From positions 1 to 64,000 of the forward strand of contig CAVUNV010000002.1 in the NCBI GenBank assembly GCA_963742925.1: a DNA stretch of 64,000 nucleotides. Direction: 5' to 3'. The notes below the pieces were generated by a model. It made no database searches, was not told the origin of the DNA, and was given only the letters and a program-made list of their open reading frames with translations. Each line of letters starts with the position of its first letter. Within the stretch, counting starts at the first letter, position 1. The translations under genes were made by a program, and so were the position numbers. Positions 16,580 through 25,994 of the stretch are shown piece by piece. The stretch comes from PALSA-612 sp963742925 (GTDB lineage: Bacteria; Actinomycetota; Thermoleophilia; Gaiellales; Gaiellaceae).

Positions 16580-17838
16580 TCGGCCGGCTCGACGTTCGCG
16601 CTGCCCGAGGCCTCTTCCCCGGGCTGGCCGGCAGGACCTTCCTCGACGCGGCCTGCGTGAGCCTCGCCCCGCAACCTGTGATCGCTGCGGTCGAGGACTT
16701 TCTCGCCATGGCCGCGACCTGTGAGGAGCGTGACGCGTCGCTGCACCACGTGGCGATGGACAGGCTTCGTGGACGGGCGGTGCGGGAGGGGGCGGCGCTG
16801 CTCGGCGCGGCGGAGGACGAGGTCGCGCTGATCGAGAGCACGACCCACGGTCTCAACATCGCGGCGCAGGTGATCCCGTTCGAGCCGGGGGACAACGTCG
16901 TGGTCGCCGACCTCGAGTTCCTGCAGGTGGCGATCCCGTGGGTGAAGCTGCAGGAGAAGGGCACGATCGCGGAGGTGCGGACGGCGCGCAGCGTCGACGG
17001 CGCTCTCCCGGTCGAGTCGTTCGCCGAGGTCGTCGACGCCCGGACGAAGGCGGTCGTCGTCAGCTCGGTCCAGTGGTGCAACGGCTACCGGGTCGATCTC
17101 GCGGCGCTCGGGAAGCTCTGCCGCGACTGCGGCGCCCTCCTCGTCGTCGACGCGATCCAGGAGCTCGGAGCGCTGGCCGTCGACGTGCGACGGGCGGAGA
17201 TCGACCTGCTCGTCTCGGGCGGCCACAAGTGGCTGAACTCACCGTTCGGGTGCGGGCTCCTCTACGTGAACCGGGAGACGCTGCCCATGCTCGACCAGGC
17301 TTCATGGGGATACCTCGGGCTCGCGGAGCCGGAGGGAGGTTGGCCGCGATACTTCGCGACGCCGACGATCACCCCGGTGCGGCCGTACGAGTTCCCGCGT
17401 GCGGCGAAGAGCTTCGAGATCAACGGCACCGCGAACTACCCGGGCGCGGTCGCTCTCGGCGCATCGCTCGCGCTGGTCAACGCGATCGGCGTCGACCGGG
17501 TCGAGGCGCACGTGCTCGTCCTGGCCCGGATCCTCTACGAGGAGCTCGACCGGATCGGCGTGCGCCTCGTGACGCAACCCGAGGACGCCGTCCGCTCCGG
17601 GATCACGACCTTCGAGGTCTCCGACGATCCGGGCGAGAACGAGGCTTTCCTCGACGGCCTGCTCGACGAGCGCATCTACGTCTCGCTCCGCTACACCTCC
17701 GGCGTCGGCGGCATCCGTGTCTCGACGCACTACTTCAACGACGAGAGCGATCTCGAGGTCTTGCTCGGCGCGGTTCGCCGCCTGTCCGAGCGGAGGCTCG
17801 CGCGCCGCCGCGCGGATCGCTTGAAGGTGAGCCGGTGA
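16576..17838 (+). CDS. class-V aminotransferase-fold PLP enzyme (cysteine desulfurase/epimerase-like)
   Basis: 420 residues, intact. Signs of the fold are TFLDAACVSLAPQPV, the substrate/phosphate region IESTTHGLNIAAQVIPFEPGDNVVV, the Asp-pairing strand LLVVDAIQELGALAVDV and the PLP-lysine motif SGGHKWLNSPFGCGLLYV near residue 220. Absence of an obvious catalytic Cys loop near the end argues against a standard IscS/SufS role; isopenicillin-N-epimerase-like lyases are closer. It is coupled by GTGA overlaps to the radical SAM gene before and the tryptophanase-like gene after, so a shared pathway is likely. Confidence 0.75.
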   Translation: MIGRLDVRAARGLFPGLAGRTFLDAACVSLAPQPVIAAVEDFLAMAATCEERDASLHHVAMDRLRGRAVREGAALLGAAEDEVALIESTTHGLNIAAQVIPFEPGDNVVVADLEFLQVAIPWVKLQEKGTIAEVRTARSVDGALPVESFAEVVDARTKAVVVSSVQWCNGYRVDLAALGKLCRDCGALLVVDAIQELGALAVDVRRAEIDLLVSGGHKWLNSPFGCGLLYVNRETLPMLDQASWGYLGLAEPEGGWPRYFATPTITPVRPYEFPRAAKSFEINGTANYPGAVALGASLALVNAIGVDRVEAHVLVLARILYEELDRIGVRLVTQPEDAVRSGITTFEVSDDPGENEAFLDGLLDERIYVSLRYTSGVGGIRVSTHYFNDESDLEVLLGAVRRLSERRLARRRADRLKVSR

Positions 17839-19215
17839 CGGTCCGGACGATCTTCGAGCCGTTCCGGATCCACTCGGTCGAGCCGCTCCGGATCACGACC
17901 GAGGAAGAGCGGCGGACGGCGATCGAGGCCGCGGGCCTGAACCTCTTCGAGGTGCCGGCCCGGGATGTCCTGATCGACCTGCTGACCGATTCGGGCACGG
18001 GTGCGATGTCTCGCGACCAGTGGGCGGCCGTCCAGCACGGCGACGAGAGCTACGCGGGCTCGCCGTCATGGACGCTGTTCCTCGAGGCCGTGCAGGAGCT
18101 GTTTCCGTTCAAGCACGTCATCCCCACGCACCAGGGGCGCGCCGCCGAACGGATCATCTTCTCGGTGCTGGGCGGGCCGGGCAAGGCGTTCCCGAACAAC
18201 ACGCACTTCGACACCACGCGGGCGAACATCGAGTACACGGGCGCGGAGGCGGTGGATCTCGTCATCGCCGGAGGGCCGCGACCCGGCGGCGCTGCATCCG
18301 TTCAAGGGCAACATGGATCTCGAAGCGCTCGACGCGTTCATCGTCGAGCGGGGACGCGAGGCGGTGCCGGCCGTGTTCGTGACGATCACGAACAACACCG
18401 GCGGCGGCCAGCCGGTCTCGCTCGAGAACCTGCGCGGCGTCCGGGCGATCTGCGACCGCTACGAGCTGCCGCTCTTCCTCGACGCCTGCCGCTTCGCCGA
18501 GAACGCCTGGTTCATCCGCGAGCGAGAGCCCGGCTACGGCGACGTCGCGGTCGCCGACATCGTCCGCGAGACGGCCTCGCTCGCGGACGGGATGACGATG
18601 AGCGCCAAGAAGGACCCACTCGCCAACATCGGCGGCTGGCTGGCGCTGAACGACGACGCGCTGGCGGACCGCTGCCGCAACCTCGAGATCCTCACCGAGG
18701 GCTTCCCGACCTACGGCGGCCTCGCCGGGCGCGACCTGGAGGCGATCGCCCAGGGGCTGAAGGAGGCGGTCGACCACGACTATCTCCGCTACAGGATCCG
18801 CTCCACCGCTTACCTCGGCGAAGGATTGGAGCGCGCCGGCCTCCCGATCCTGCAGCCACCCGGAGGTCATGCCGTCTACCTCGACGCGCGGGCGTTGCTG
18901 CCGCACATCCCGCCGCTCCAGTATCCCGGCCAGGCGCTCGCGGTCGCGCTCTACGTCACCGGCGGAATCCGCGCCTGCGAGATCGGCACCGTCATGTTCG
19001 GGCGGCAGCCGGACGGGAGCGAGGCCCCGGCCGCCATGGATCTCGTGCGGCTCGCCGTCCCGCGCCGCACCTACACCCAGAGCCACATCGACTACGTCAT
19101 CGAGATCGGCGCCGAGATCGCCGGGCGGGCCGCCGACCTGCGCGGGCTCCGGATCACGTGGGAGCCGCGGACGCTCCGCCACTTCACGGCGCGGTTCGAG
19201 CAGATTCCGGCGTAG
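17835..19215 (+). CDS. tryptophanase / tyrosine phenol-lyase-like beta-eliminating lyase, one frameshift
   Basis: About 459 residues (E. coli TnaA is 471). The order of blocks matches the family closely: EPFRIHSVEPLRITTEEERR, IDLLTDSGTGAMSRDQWAA, GDESYAGSPSW, IPTHQGRAAERI, ITNNTGGGQPVSLENL, DACRFAENAWFI, the PLP lysine in MSAKKDPLANIGGW, EGFPTYGGLAGRDLE and the terminal LRHFTARFEQ. The last contains a His at the position of TnaA His463, favouring tryptophanase over tyrosine phenol-lyase. One extra base near 18277 breaks the frame; removing it joins DLVI to PEGRDPAALHPFKGNMD. Product would be pyruvate, ammonia and an aromatic leaving group, but the substrate is not proven. Ends 32 bp inside the convergent acyltransferase gene. 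Confidence 0.8.
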
Positions 19216-19915
19216 CCCAGGCGGGCCGGATCCAGGTGTGCCGTCGGGTCCCGTCCTCGAGCGTCTCCGGGAGACCGGCCGCACGAGCTTGCGCCGCCTC
19301 TCGCCAGAGCACTATCACCGCTTCCTGGATGAGCCTGCTCGCGGCCCGGTAGCCCGATCGCGTCGCCGGAAAGCCTTCGAGCGACATCCCCTCGCCCCAG
19401 ACCACCGCGCAAGCCCGGGGGGAGCCGCGTGACCACCCGAACGAATCGAGCCCGCAGGGCACCACCGGAACGTTCTCCTGAATCGCCAGCATCGCCGCGC
19501 CGGGCTTCACCGCCCTGGGGTAGCCGAAGTCCGAACGTTCCCCTTCCACGAAGATCGCGACGGGCCGGCCGAGGCGGAGTAGGAGCCGCGCCTCGTCGAG
19601 CGCTGCACGGTCACCGTGCCCTCGCAGGATCGGGAAGGCGCCCGTCCAGGTCAGGACCTCTCCCACGACGGGCATCGCGAGCAGCTCGGCCTTCGCCATG
19701 TAGTAGAGCGCGCGCGGCGAGAACGTGCCGAGAAGCGGAGGATCGATCGCAGAGAAGTGGTTCGCCGCGACGACGAAGGCGCCCTGTGCCGGAACCCGTT
19801 CGACGCCGTAGGCCGCCGATGACGGCGCCAGGAGCATGGTGGCGGGGGCGACGCAGTAGCGCATGACCCGCCAGAGGGTCTCGGGATCGTCCCGCCACAG
19901 CTTCTGGACGATCAC
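19184..19915 (-). CDS. 1-acyl-glycerol-phosphate-type acyltransferase (LPLAT)
   Basis: 243 residues. The HX4D catalytic motif is ANHFSAIDPPLLG, the glycerol-phosphate-binding block is AIFVEGERSDFG, and PGAAMLAIQENVPVVPCGLDS follows as in PlsC-type enzymes. These esterify lysophospholipids or other lipid alcohols at the inner membrane. GTG 19915 overlaps the upstream nucleotidyltransferase stop as GTGA. It is the last gene of the eight-gene minus-strand operon 26845-19184, and its 3' end overlaps the convergent lyase gene by 32 bp. Confidence 0.85.
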   Translation of the reverse strand: MIVQKLWRDDPETLWRVMRYCVAPATMLLAPSSAAYGVERVPAQGAFVVAANHFSAIDPPLLGTFSPRALYYMAKAELLAMPVVGEVLTWTGAFPILRGHGDRAALDEARLLLRLGRPVAIFVEGERSDFGYPRAVKPGAAMLAIQENVPVVPCGLDSFGWSRGSPRACAVVWGEGMSLEGFPATRSGYRAASRLIQEAVIVLWREAAQARAAGLPETLEDGTRRHTWIRPAWATPESARTAP

Positions 19916-20682
19916 TGCAACGCCTCCGCGACCGAGCAGGCGTGGGACACGACTCGCCGCTGCCGGGCGTCGAGGAGATGCCACGCCTCGGCGGCGGCCA
20001 GGGAGTAGAGCTCGAGTGCGGCAGCGCAACTGCCGCGGAGGGGCTCTCCGCCGAGACCGAGCGATCTCGCCTGGGGCTGCTCCCAGCGCTCGCCCATCAC
20101 GTCCGAGAGCAGCCCGAACAGGCGCGCCTCGCGGCCGTAGAGAAGCCTGAAGTGCACGGCCAGGACGGGCCCCACGCCGAGCGCTACGACAGAGCGCTGC
20201 ATGGCGGCGGGGTAGCTCCAGCCGTTCTCGAGAGCGCCGATCAGCTTCTGAACCTCCTCGGCGAGCCGCGTGATCTCCTCGGCGACCCAGGCGTCGCATC
20301 GGTCCTCGACCACCTCCCAGGTCCAGGCCAGAGCGTCCTGCTGGATCGACGCCGCGACCTCGAAGGGGTCGTAGAGGATGAGCGCCTCGCGTGCCGTCGG
20401 GACCGCCGTCCCCACCTCCCCCGGATCGGCGAGACGCTCGCGTATCCGCGCTGCCGTCCGCCAGGAGATCGCCACGAGCAGGCCGCTCCGGCGGATCAGC
20501 GTCCTCGCCGGCCCGACGCCGAGCGGGACGACGTCGACGTCCGAGTGGCGGTGCGCGGTTCCGCGGGCGTGGCTGCCCGTCAGCACGACCGCCTCGGCCC
20601 CCTGGGCAACGAGGCGAGGCACGAGGCTCCGGGCGACCTCGAGCGCCTCCTGGTGCAGCCTCGATGTGGTCTCGACGCTCAC
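19912..20682 (-). CDS. nucleotidyltransferase-fold protein
   Basis: 256 residues. Residues 1-90 hold the minimal nucleotidyltransferase signature VVLTGSHARGTAHRHSDVDVVPLGVG, that is GSx10DxD with both metal-binding aspartates. A mostly helical C-terminal domain (ALENGWSYPAAMQRSVVALGVG ...) follows, as in kanamycin-nucleotidyltransferase-like proteins. Substrate cannot be read from sequence. GTGA overlaps on both sides place it between a flippase-like membrane protein and an acyltransferase, so a role in lipid head-group modification is possible but unproven; antibiotic modification is the alternative. Confidence 0.7.
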   Translation of the reverse strand: MSVETTSRLHQEALEVARSLVPRLVAQGAEAVVLTGSHARGTAHRHSDVDVVPLGVGPARTLIRRSGLLVAISWRTAARIRERLADPGEVGTAVPTAREALILYDPFEVAASIQQDALAWTWEVVEDRCDAWVAEEITRLAEEVQKLIGALENGWSYPAAMQRSVVALGVGPVLAVHFRLLYGREARLFGLLSDVMGERWEQPQARSLGLGGEPLRGSCAAALELYSLAAAEAWHLLDARQRRVVSHACSVAEALQ

Positions 20683-21614
20683 GACGGCAGCGCCCGGGGA
20701 GAGTGGTGCCTGCGGCCGAAGCTGTGGACGGCCTCGGTGCCCGCAAAGGCAAGCAGCTCACCCAGGATGTCGGCGAGTCGCAGGGCGAGGGCGACCACGG
20801 TTGCGACGCCGACGCCGAGCTGCGGAGCGAGCAGGGCGATGAACGCCGCTTCCCGGATTCCGAAGCCGCTCGGCACCGGGAGCGCCACATACCCGAGGAG
20901 CCAGGAGAAGGAGTAGGCGCCGACGAGGAAGAGCGCGGAGGCCTGCCCGGGCACGAGCGAGTCGACGAGCACCCAGACGGCCGCGCCGGCGACGACCCAC
21001 CCGGCGACATCGAACAGGGCCGCGCCGAGCAGGACCCAGCCGTTCACGAGGACGCGCTCGCCCTTCGTTCGATCGCCCCGTATCCGCTCGAGCCAGACCG
21101 CGGCGAAGCGGCGCCGGAACACCACCGCGAGCGCGATCGTCGCCGCCAGGATCAGCCAGGCGGCGAGTGGAGGGCTCCGATGCGCGAGCGAGAGGGCTGC
21201 CACGCTCACGGTCGCGCCGGCCAGGGCTGCTGCGAGCTGCTCGTAGGCGCTCGCCGCCCAGATCTGGCTCTGGCTCGCCCCGAGCTTCTCGCGGGCACGA
21301 ACGCGCACGGCGATCGTCAGCGCACCCGAGGGGACGTAGCGCGCGAGGGCGGACCGGATCCAGACGAGCGTCGTCTCGCCCAGCTGCGCCGTGCCGGTCA
21401 GGTGACGGAGAACGAACCAGAACGACAGGCTCCCGCCGAAGGCGGCGACGCCGAACAGGAGCACCGATCCCAGCAGTCCCGACCAGTGCACGGTCCAGTC
21501 GACGGCCGACACGGCCTCGCGCTGATTCCAGAGCGCGAATCCGAGCCCGAGCCCGGCCGCCGCCAGAGCGATCGGCCGGAACCGCCGGGAGACCCAGCCC
21601 AGCAGCGGCTTCAT
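20679..21614 (-). CDS. lysylphosphatidylglycerol synthase TM-domain (UPF0104/AglD-like) membrane protein
   Basis: 311 residues with seven or eight membrane helices (IALAAAGLGLGFALW, GLLGSVLLFGVAAFGGSLSFWFVL, AAWLILAATIALAVVF). Family signatures are the RYVPSGALTIAVRV block near residue 90 and YVALPVPSGFGIREAAFIALLAP near 235. Such domains occur as flippases or flippase parts for lipids such as lysyl-PG. No aminoacyl-transferase domain is fused. ATGA overlap with the CDP-alcohol phosphatidyltransferase upstream suggests that it handles the lipid made by the operon. Confidence 0.8.
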   Translation of the reverse strand: MKPLLGWVSRRFRPIALAAAGLGLGFALWNQREAVSAVDWTVHWSGLLGSVLLFGVAAFGGSLSFWFVLRHLTGTAQLGETTLVWIRSALARYVPSGALTIAVRVRAREKLGASQSQIWAASAYEQLAAALAGATVSVAALSLAHRSPPLAAWLILAATIALAVVFRRRFAAVWLERIRGDRTKGERVLVNGWVLLGAALFDVAGWVVAGAAVWVLVDSLVPGQASALFLVGAYSFSWLLGYVALPVPSGFGIREAAFIALLAPQLGVGVATVVALALRLADILGELLAFAGTEAVHSFGRRHHSPRALPS

Positions 21615-22243
21615 GCCGTACCCGAGCGCCGGCCGAGGGTGAGCACGATCGAGCCCATGTGCTCGTCCACCGCGGGGCGCACCAGCTGCAGGACGAGGGT
21701 CTCCGCGGACGAGAAGATCCCGAGCCCCGCCGCCGCGTACAGCAACGCCACGCTGTAGCCGGGCCTGATGAAGGTGTCGATCAGGAAGGCGTACTGCGCG
21801 ATCCCGGCGACCTTCGCGGAGTAGAGATGGAGGTTCGCGAAGCGCCTGAACCGGATCAGGCCGACGAGGAGCGACGCGTACGTGACAGCCACCCATGCGA
21901 TGGCCAGGCCCAGATGCTCCTGCACCGCGTCCGGCTGGAGCATCACGAGCCAGACGATCGCGGAGGGGCCGTAGAAGCTGTCCACGAACGAGTCGAACCT
22001 GCTCCCGAACGCGCTCGTCTGGCCGAGGCGTCTCGCCACGAAGCCGTCGGCGACGTCGGTGAAGAAGGCAACCGCCAGGCCCACTCCCAGCCAGACGCTG
22101 TGGCCGGTGAGGGCGAAGGCCCAGAGCACGGGGATGAGGATCCCGCGGACGAGCGTCAGCTGGTTCGGAACGAGACGGAGCTGCGCGAGCACGCTGCGCG
22201 CCGTGGCTCCACGTCCGGCCGTGTCGTCAGAGGGCGCCGGCAT
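21611..22243 (-). CDS. CDP-alcohol phosphatidyltransferase
   Basis: 210 residues, six membrane helices. The diagnostic DG-x2-AR-x8-G-x3-D-x3-D motif reads DGFVARRLGQTSAFGSRFDS followed by FVD near residues 70-92, with all metal-binding aspartates present. It joins a CDP-activated lipid to an alcohol (glycerol-3-phosphate, inositol phosphate or similar); which alcohol is not evident. Start GTG/ATG at 22243 lies inside the 3' end of the upstream gene (17-bp overlap), and its stop overlaps the next start as ATGA. Confidence 0.85.
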   Translation of the reverse strand: MPAPSDDTAGRGATARSVLAQLRLVPNQLTLVRGILIPVLWAFALTGHSVWLGVGLAVAFFTDVADGFVARRLGQTSAFGSRFDSFVDSFYGPSAIVWLVMLQPDAVQEHLGLAIAWVAVTYASLLVGLIRFRRFANLHLYSAKVAGIAQYAFLIDTFIRPGYSVALLYAAAGLGIFSSAETLVLQLVRPAVDEHMGSIVLTLGRRSGTA

Positions 22244-23222
22244 GTAGTCCCCGGTCTGCGCGGGCAGGAGGGAGGTGGGGTCGGACGAGGATCGCCCACA
22301 GTGCCGCGGAGACGACGAGGAGTCCCGCCCAGCCCCAGGTCAGGCCCGGGAGCAGCACGTCCGGGAGCTGCCAGCTCACCCAGCCGCGCTTGACGATCTG
22401 TTCGAGCCAGAAGTCGCCGGCCGCCACGGCGATCCCGTAACAGAGCATGACGACGAGGAAGGCGCCGAACAGGCCGGCCCGGCGGCGGTGCGTCGTGAGG
22501 GCGAGGCAGGGCCAGAGGAGCAGGGTGCTCCAGGCGAGGAGGACGCCGTCGAAGCCCTCGTGGTGGCCGTGGTGGACGGCGACGTGGAGACCCTTGACAC
22601 CGGGCTCGCGCCGCAGCGCCCCGGTCTGGTAGAGCCAACCGAGCACGGGGACACGGTCGAGGTAGAAGCCGAGATCGGCGGCCATCACCGGCACGGCGAG
22701 CACGAGGAGCAGGAGCGCGAGCACGAGCCTGAAGGCGCCGCCTCGCGTCCGCTCAGGCGACCTTGCGGGCAGGCGCGGCGCGACCAGGGTGAGCACGAGC
22801 GCCATGACGACACCGGCCGCGGCGATCGCGTTCACCGGCCGGCCGTTGAGGTTCGACTGCCTCACGAAGAAAAGCCCGGTGGCACACAGGCCGACGGCGA
22901 GCAGGGCGAGCGCCGTCATCGGGCGGCTAAGCGGGCGGTCGAGCAGGAACAGCAGGATCACGATCGCGGCCAGCGCGACCGGGTAGCTGAGGAAGGTCAG
23001 GAACCGGCTCGCGCCCAGGGTCGGCCCACTCCCCGAGACGTTGTAGAGCACCTTCGCCGGCAGGCGCGAGTAGGTGACGAGGATCTCGATCGCGACGACG
23101 CCGAACAGGCACCAGACGAGCAGCGGCTCGATCCACCCGGGCGATCTGGAGTGGACGGACGCCCTGTGGCGCGACGACTGTCGATCGGTCACGCCGACGG
23201 CATGATCGGCCCGGGCGATCAC
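22227..23222 (-). CDS. polytopic membrane protein with a His-rich loop
   Basis: 331 residues with about eight hydrophobic segments. After a polar start (VTDRQSSRHRASVHSR) the first helix is PLLVWCLFGVVAIEILVTY. Between helices five and six a loop reads GLHVAVHHGHHEGFDG, six histidines within a dozen residues, suggestive of a metal site on the outer face. I do not recognise the family. It sits between an acyl-CoA-ligase-like gene and the phosphatidyltransferase, with a 17-bp overlap to the latter, so it belongs to the same operon. Confidence 0.6.
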   Translation of the reverse strand: MIARADHAVGVTDRQSSRHRASVHSRSPGWIEPLLVWCLFGVVAIEILVTYSRLPAKVLYNVSGSGPTLGASRFLTFLSYPVALAAIVILLFLLDRPLSRPMTALALLAVGLCATGLFFVRQSNLNGRPVNAIAAAGVVMALVLTLVAPRLPARSPERTRGGAFRLVLALLLLVLAVPVMAADLGFYLDRVPVLGWLYQTGALRREPGVKGLHVAVHHGHHEGFDGVLLAWSTLLLWPCLALTTHRRRAGLFGAFLVVMLCYGIAVAAGDFWLEQIVKRGWVSWQLPDVLLPGLTWGWAGLLVVSAALWAILVRPHLPPARADRGLHAGAL

Positions 23223-23228
23223 CGGCCC

Positions 23229-24972
23229 CTAGCTCCCCGCGCGCGCCGGCGCGGGCTCGGGAGCCGGCGCGCCCTCCTGTCGCTCGAGGAGTGCGTAGTC
23301 GACCTTGCCGAGCCGCGTCTGGGGCAGCTCGGGGCGGAACTCGACGTCACGCGGGCACGACCACTTGATCAGGCGGGCGCGGCAGAAGGCGATCAGCTCG
23401 GCCGCCAGCTCGGGCCCGGCCTGCGTGGGGCCCTTGACGACCACGAACGCCTTCACGCGCTGGCCCTGTGCCTCGTCCGGCACGCCGATCACGCAGGCGT
23501 CCTCGACGTCCGGGTGCTCGTAGAGGACGGCCTCGACCTGCGCGGGATAGACGTTGAAGCCGGACGACTTGATCATCCGTTTGAGGCGTGTCGTGAAGTA
23601 GAAGAAGCCGTCCTCGTCCATGCTCCCCATGTCCTCGGTGTGGAGCCAGGTGCGGCCGTCTCCGTGCACCTTGAGGGCTTTCGCGGTCGCCTCGGGGTTG
23701 TCGAGGTAGCCGAGCATCACGGCCGGGCCCGAGACGCAGATCTCTCCCTCCTCGCGCGGCTCGAGCTCCAGGTCGGTTCCGGGGCGGCAGACGGCCGCGA
23801 GCGTGTCCGGGAAGGGAACGCCGATGCTGCCCTCGCGGTACTCGTCGAGCGGCGTCCCCATGATCGCGGTCACCGCCTCGGTCAGACCGTATCCCTCGAG
23901 CAAGGTCAGGTTGCCCCCACGCTCGCGGACGAGCCGCTCGAAGCGCTCCTTGACCGGCCGGGCCAGCGTGTCGGCGCCCGAGAAGGCGGCGCGCAGGCAG
24001 GACAGGTCGGCACGCTGCAGCGACGGATCGCGCGACAGTGCCTCGTACAGCGTCGGCACGCCTGCCATCATCGTCGGCCGCTTCGTCCTGATCAGGTCGG
24101 CCACGACCTTCGGGCTGAAGGCCGGCACCATCACGATCCGCGCCCCGCTCATCAAGGCTGCGTTGACGAGCGCGCCGAGGCCGAAGCCGTGGAAGATCGG
24201 CAGCACCGCCAGGACGACGTCGTGCTCGTCGAGGCGAACCCACGTCGCCACCTGCAGCCCCTCGCTGATGAAGTTCTGGTGCGAGAGGACGATCCCCTTC
24301 GGCGTCCCCGTCGTTCCACCCGAGTAGAGGATCGCCGCGGGCTCGTGCGTCCCGACCGGCGCCTGCGACACCGGTGGATGCTCGCTCCGCGAGCAGCGGC
24401 GCCCACCACCGGACGGCGGCGTCTGCGGGCACCTTCGGAGCCTTGCGCGCCCGCGTCCACCAGTACCCGAGCCGCTTGAGCGGCGGGAGGTAGTCCTGGA
24501 TCCGCGCCAGGATCAGCGTCTCGAGCGGCGTGCCGGCGCGAACCTCGGCGAAGCGGTCGTAGAAGATGTCGAGCGTCAGGGCGACGCGTGAGCGGCTCTG
24601 GTTCAGGTACCACTCGATCTCGCCGGGGGCCGAGAGCGGATGGATCATCGAGGGCACGGCGCCGAGCTTGGCGGCCGCGTAGAAGGCGACGACGCCCTGC
24701 GGGCAGGTGGGCGTCGAGATCGTGATCCGATCCCCGGCCGCGAGCCCGAGCGAGGCGAGGCCGTCGGCGCAGCGATCGATCGTCTCGCCCAGCTCGCGAT
24801 AGGTCGCCGTACGGCCGAGGAAGTCGAAGGCGACCGCGTCGGGCATCCGCTCGACCGTTCGCATCACCGCCTCGTACATGGTGACCTGCGGGTAGTCCAG
24901 CGTCGCCGGCACGTTCCCGTAGAACCTCAGCCAGGGTCTGGACTCTGCCAACGAGCCTCGGCCTTTCGTCAC
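23229..24972 (-). CDS. AMP-dependent acyl-CoA/acyl-acid ligase, one frameshift
   Basis: About 580 residues after correction. The N-terminal half runs to VRWWAPLLAE; the rest continues in another frame from HPPVSQAPVGTHEP. The AMP-binding P-loop is ILYSGGTTGTPKG, then LLEGYGLTEAVTAI, the hinge region FYFTTRLKRMIKSSGFNVYPAQVE, and the C-terminal catalytic lysine in PQTRLGKVDYALL. The break near 24385 is a tandem duplication of GAGC (GCGGAGCGAGCATCC), that is +4 nt. It would activate a fatty or aryl acid for the lipid operon. Start GTG 24972; a 113-bp gap upstream may hold an internal promoter. Confidence 0.8.
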
Positions 24973-25085
24973 GAGGGGGTACGTCTACGGCACGAGCATG
25001 TGCCGGGAGGCTCGCGGTGCCATCAGGGCAGACGCTGACCCGGGCTGCCGCGATCTACGGAGAGCTCAGGCCCGGTGCGGCAGGG

Positions 25086-25994
25086 TTACGAGAGCGTGAG
25101 GATCAGGCTGGCGGTCAGCGTCCAGGCGGCGATCAGGGCCAGGATCGGCACGTCCGAGAGGAGGATCTCCTCCGGCTCCTCGCCCAGGCCGTGCCGGTGG
25201 ACGAGCAGGAGGTAGCGCCCCACGGCGGCGACGATGAACGGGATCGTGAACGCCATCTCGGGTGAGTCGCGCGCTCCGAGCGCGTAGGCGCTGTACGCCC
25301 CGACGGTGGCGAGGGCGACCAGGGCGAGCAGCCGGTCGAGCGCCCGGATCGAGTAATGCGCCAGCACGGCCCGGCGCGCGCCCTCGCCCGAGCCCTCGAG
25401 CCCGAGCTCCCCGCGGCGCTTGGCGAGCGCGAGGAAGAGGGCGAGCAGCCCCGTGCAGGCCAGCAGCCAGGGCGAGACGCGCACCCCGACGGCTTCGGCG
25501 CCCGCTGCGCTCCGGATCGTGAACAGCGCCGAGATCGCGAGGACATCGACCACGACGAGCCGCTTGAGACGGAACGAGTAGGCGAGCTGGAGCAGGATGA
25601 ATCCCGTCAGGAGGACCAGCGAGCCGACGCCGAGCACCGCCGCGGCCCCGACCGCGCCGACGGCGAGCGTGGCGGCGAGAACGAGGGCGCCGGGAACAGA
25701 GAGCCGGCCGCTCGCCACCGGCCGGTGGCGCTTCGTCGGGTGCAGCCGGTCGCGGTCGGCATCGTGGACGTCGTTGACGAGGTAGGCGGCGCTCGAGGCC
25801 GCGCAGTAGGCGGCGAAGGCGATCCACACCTCCCCCCACCTCGTCGCGTCGCCGAGCTTGGCCGCGAACAGGAGCCCCGCGAAGAGCAGGAGATTCTTCG
25901 TCCATTGCCGCACCCGGAGCGCCCTCGTCACGACCTCGAGCGGCGCGGCGCGGGGGCGGGCGACCAGCCTCTTCGGAGCGGCGGTGTCGATCAC
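25086..25994 (-). CDS. decaprenyl-phosphate phosphoribosyltransferase-like UbiA-family protein
   Basis: 302 residues, about nine helices. The UbiA superfamily motif is YLVNDVHDADRDRLHPTKRH followed by RPVASGRLS near residues 70-100, and TRALRVRQWTKNLLLFAGLLFA near the N-terminus is characteristic of the DPPR-synthase (Rv3806c-like) branch. Those enzymes transfer phosphoribosyl pyrophosphate onto polyprenyl phosphate, the first step to decaprenyl-phospho-arabinose. Whether this organism makes arabinan is unknown, so a related prenyl-phosphate sugar is also possible. GTG 25994 overlaps the previous stop as GTGA. Confidence 0.8.
   Translation of the reverse strand: MIDTAAPKRLVARPRAAPLEVVTRALRVRQWTKNLLLFAGLLFAAKLGDATRWGEVWIAFAAYCAASSAAYLVNDVHDADRDRLHPTKRHRPVASGRLSVPGALVLAATLAVGAVGAAAVLGVGSLVLLTGFILLQLAYSFRLKRLVVVDVLAISALFTIRSAAGAEAVGVRVSPWLLACTGLLALFLALAKRRGELGLEGSGEGARRAVLAHYSIRALDRLLALVALATVGAYSAYALGARDSPEMAFTIPFIVAAVGRYLLLVHRHGLGEEPEEILLSDVPILALIAAWTLTASLILTLS

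Noticed and set aside
20391..21758. 455-codon plus-strand open frame
   Set aside because: Antisense to the flippase-like and nucleotidyltransferase genes, whose motifs and GTGA/ATGA couplings are clear.
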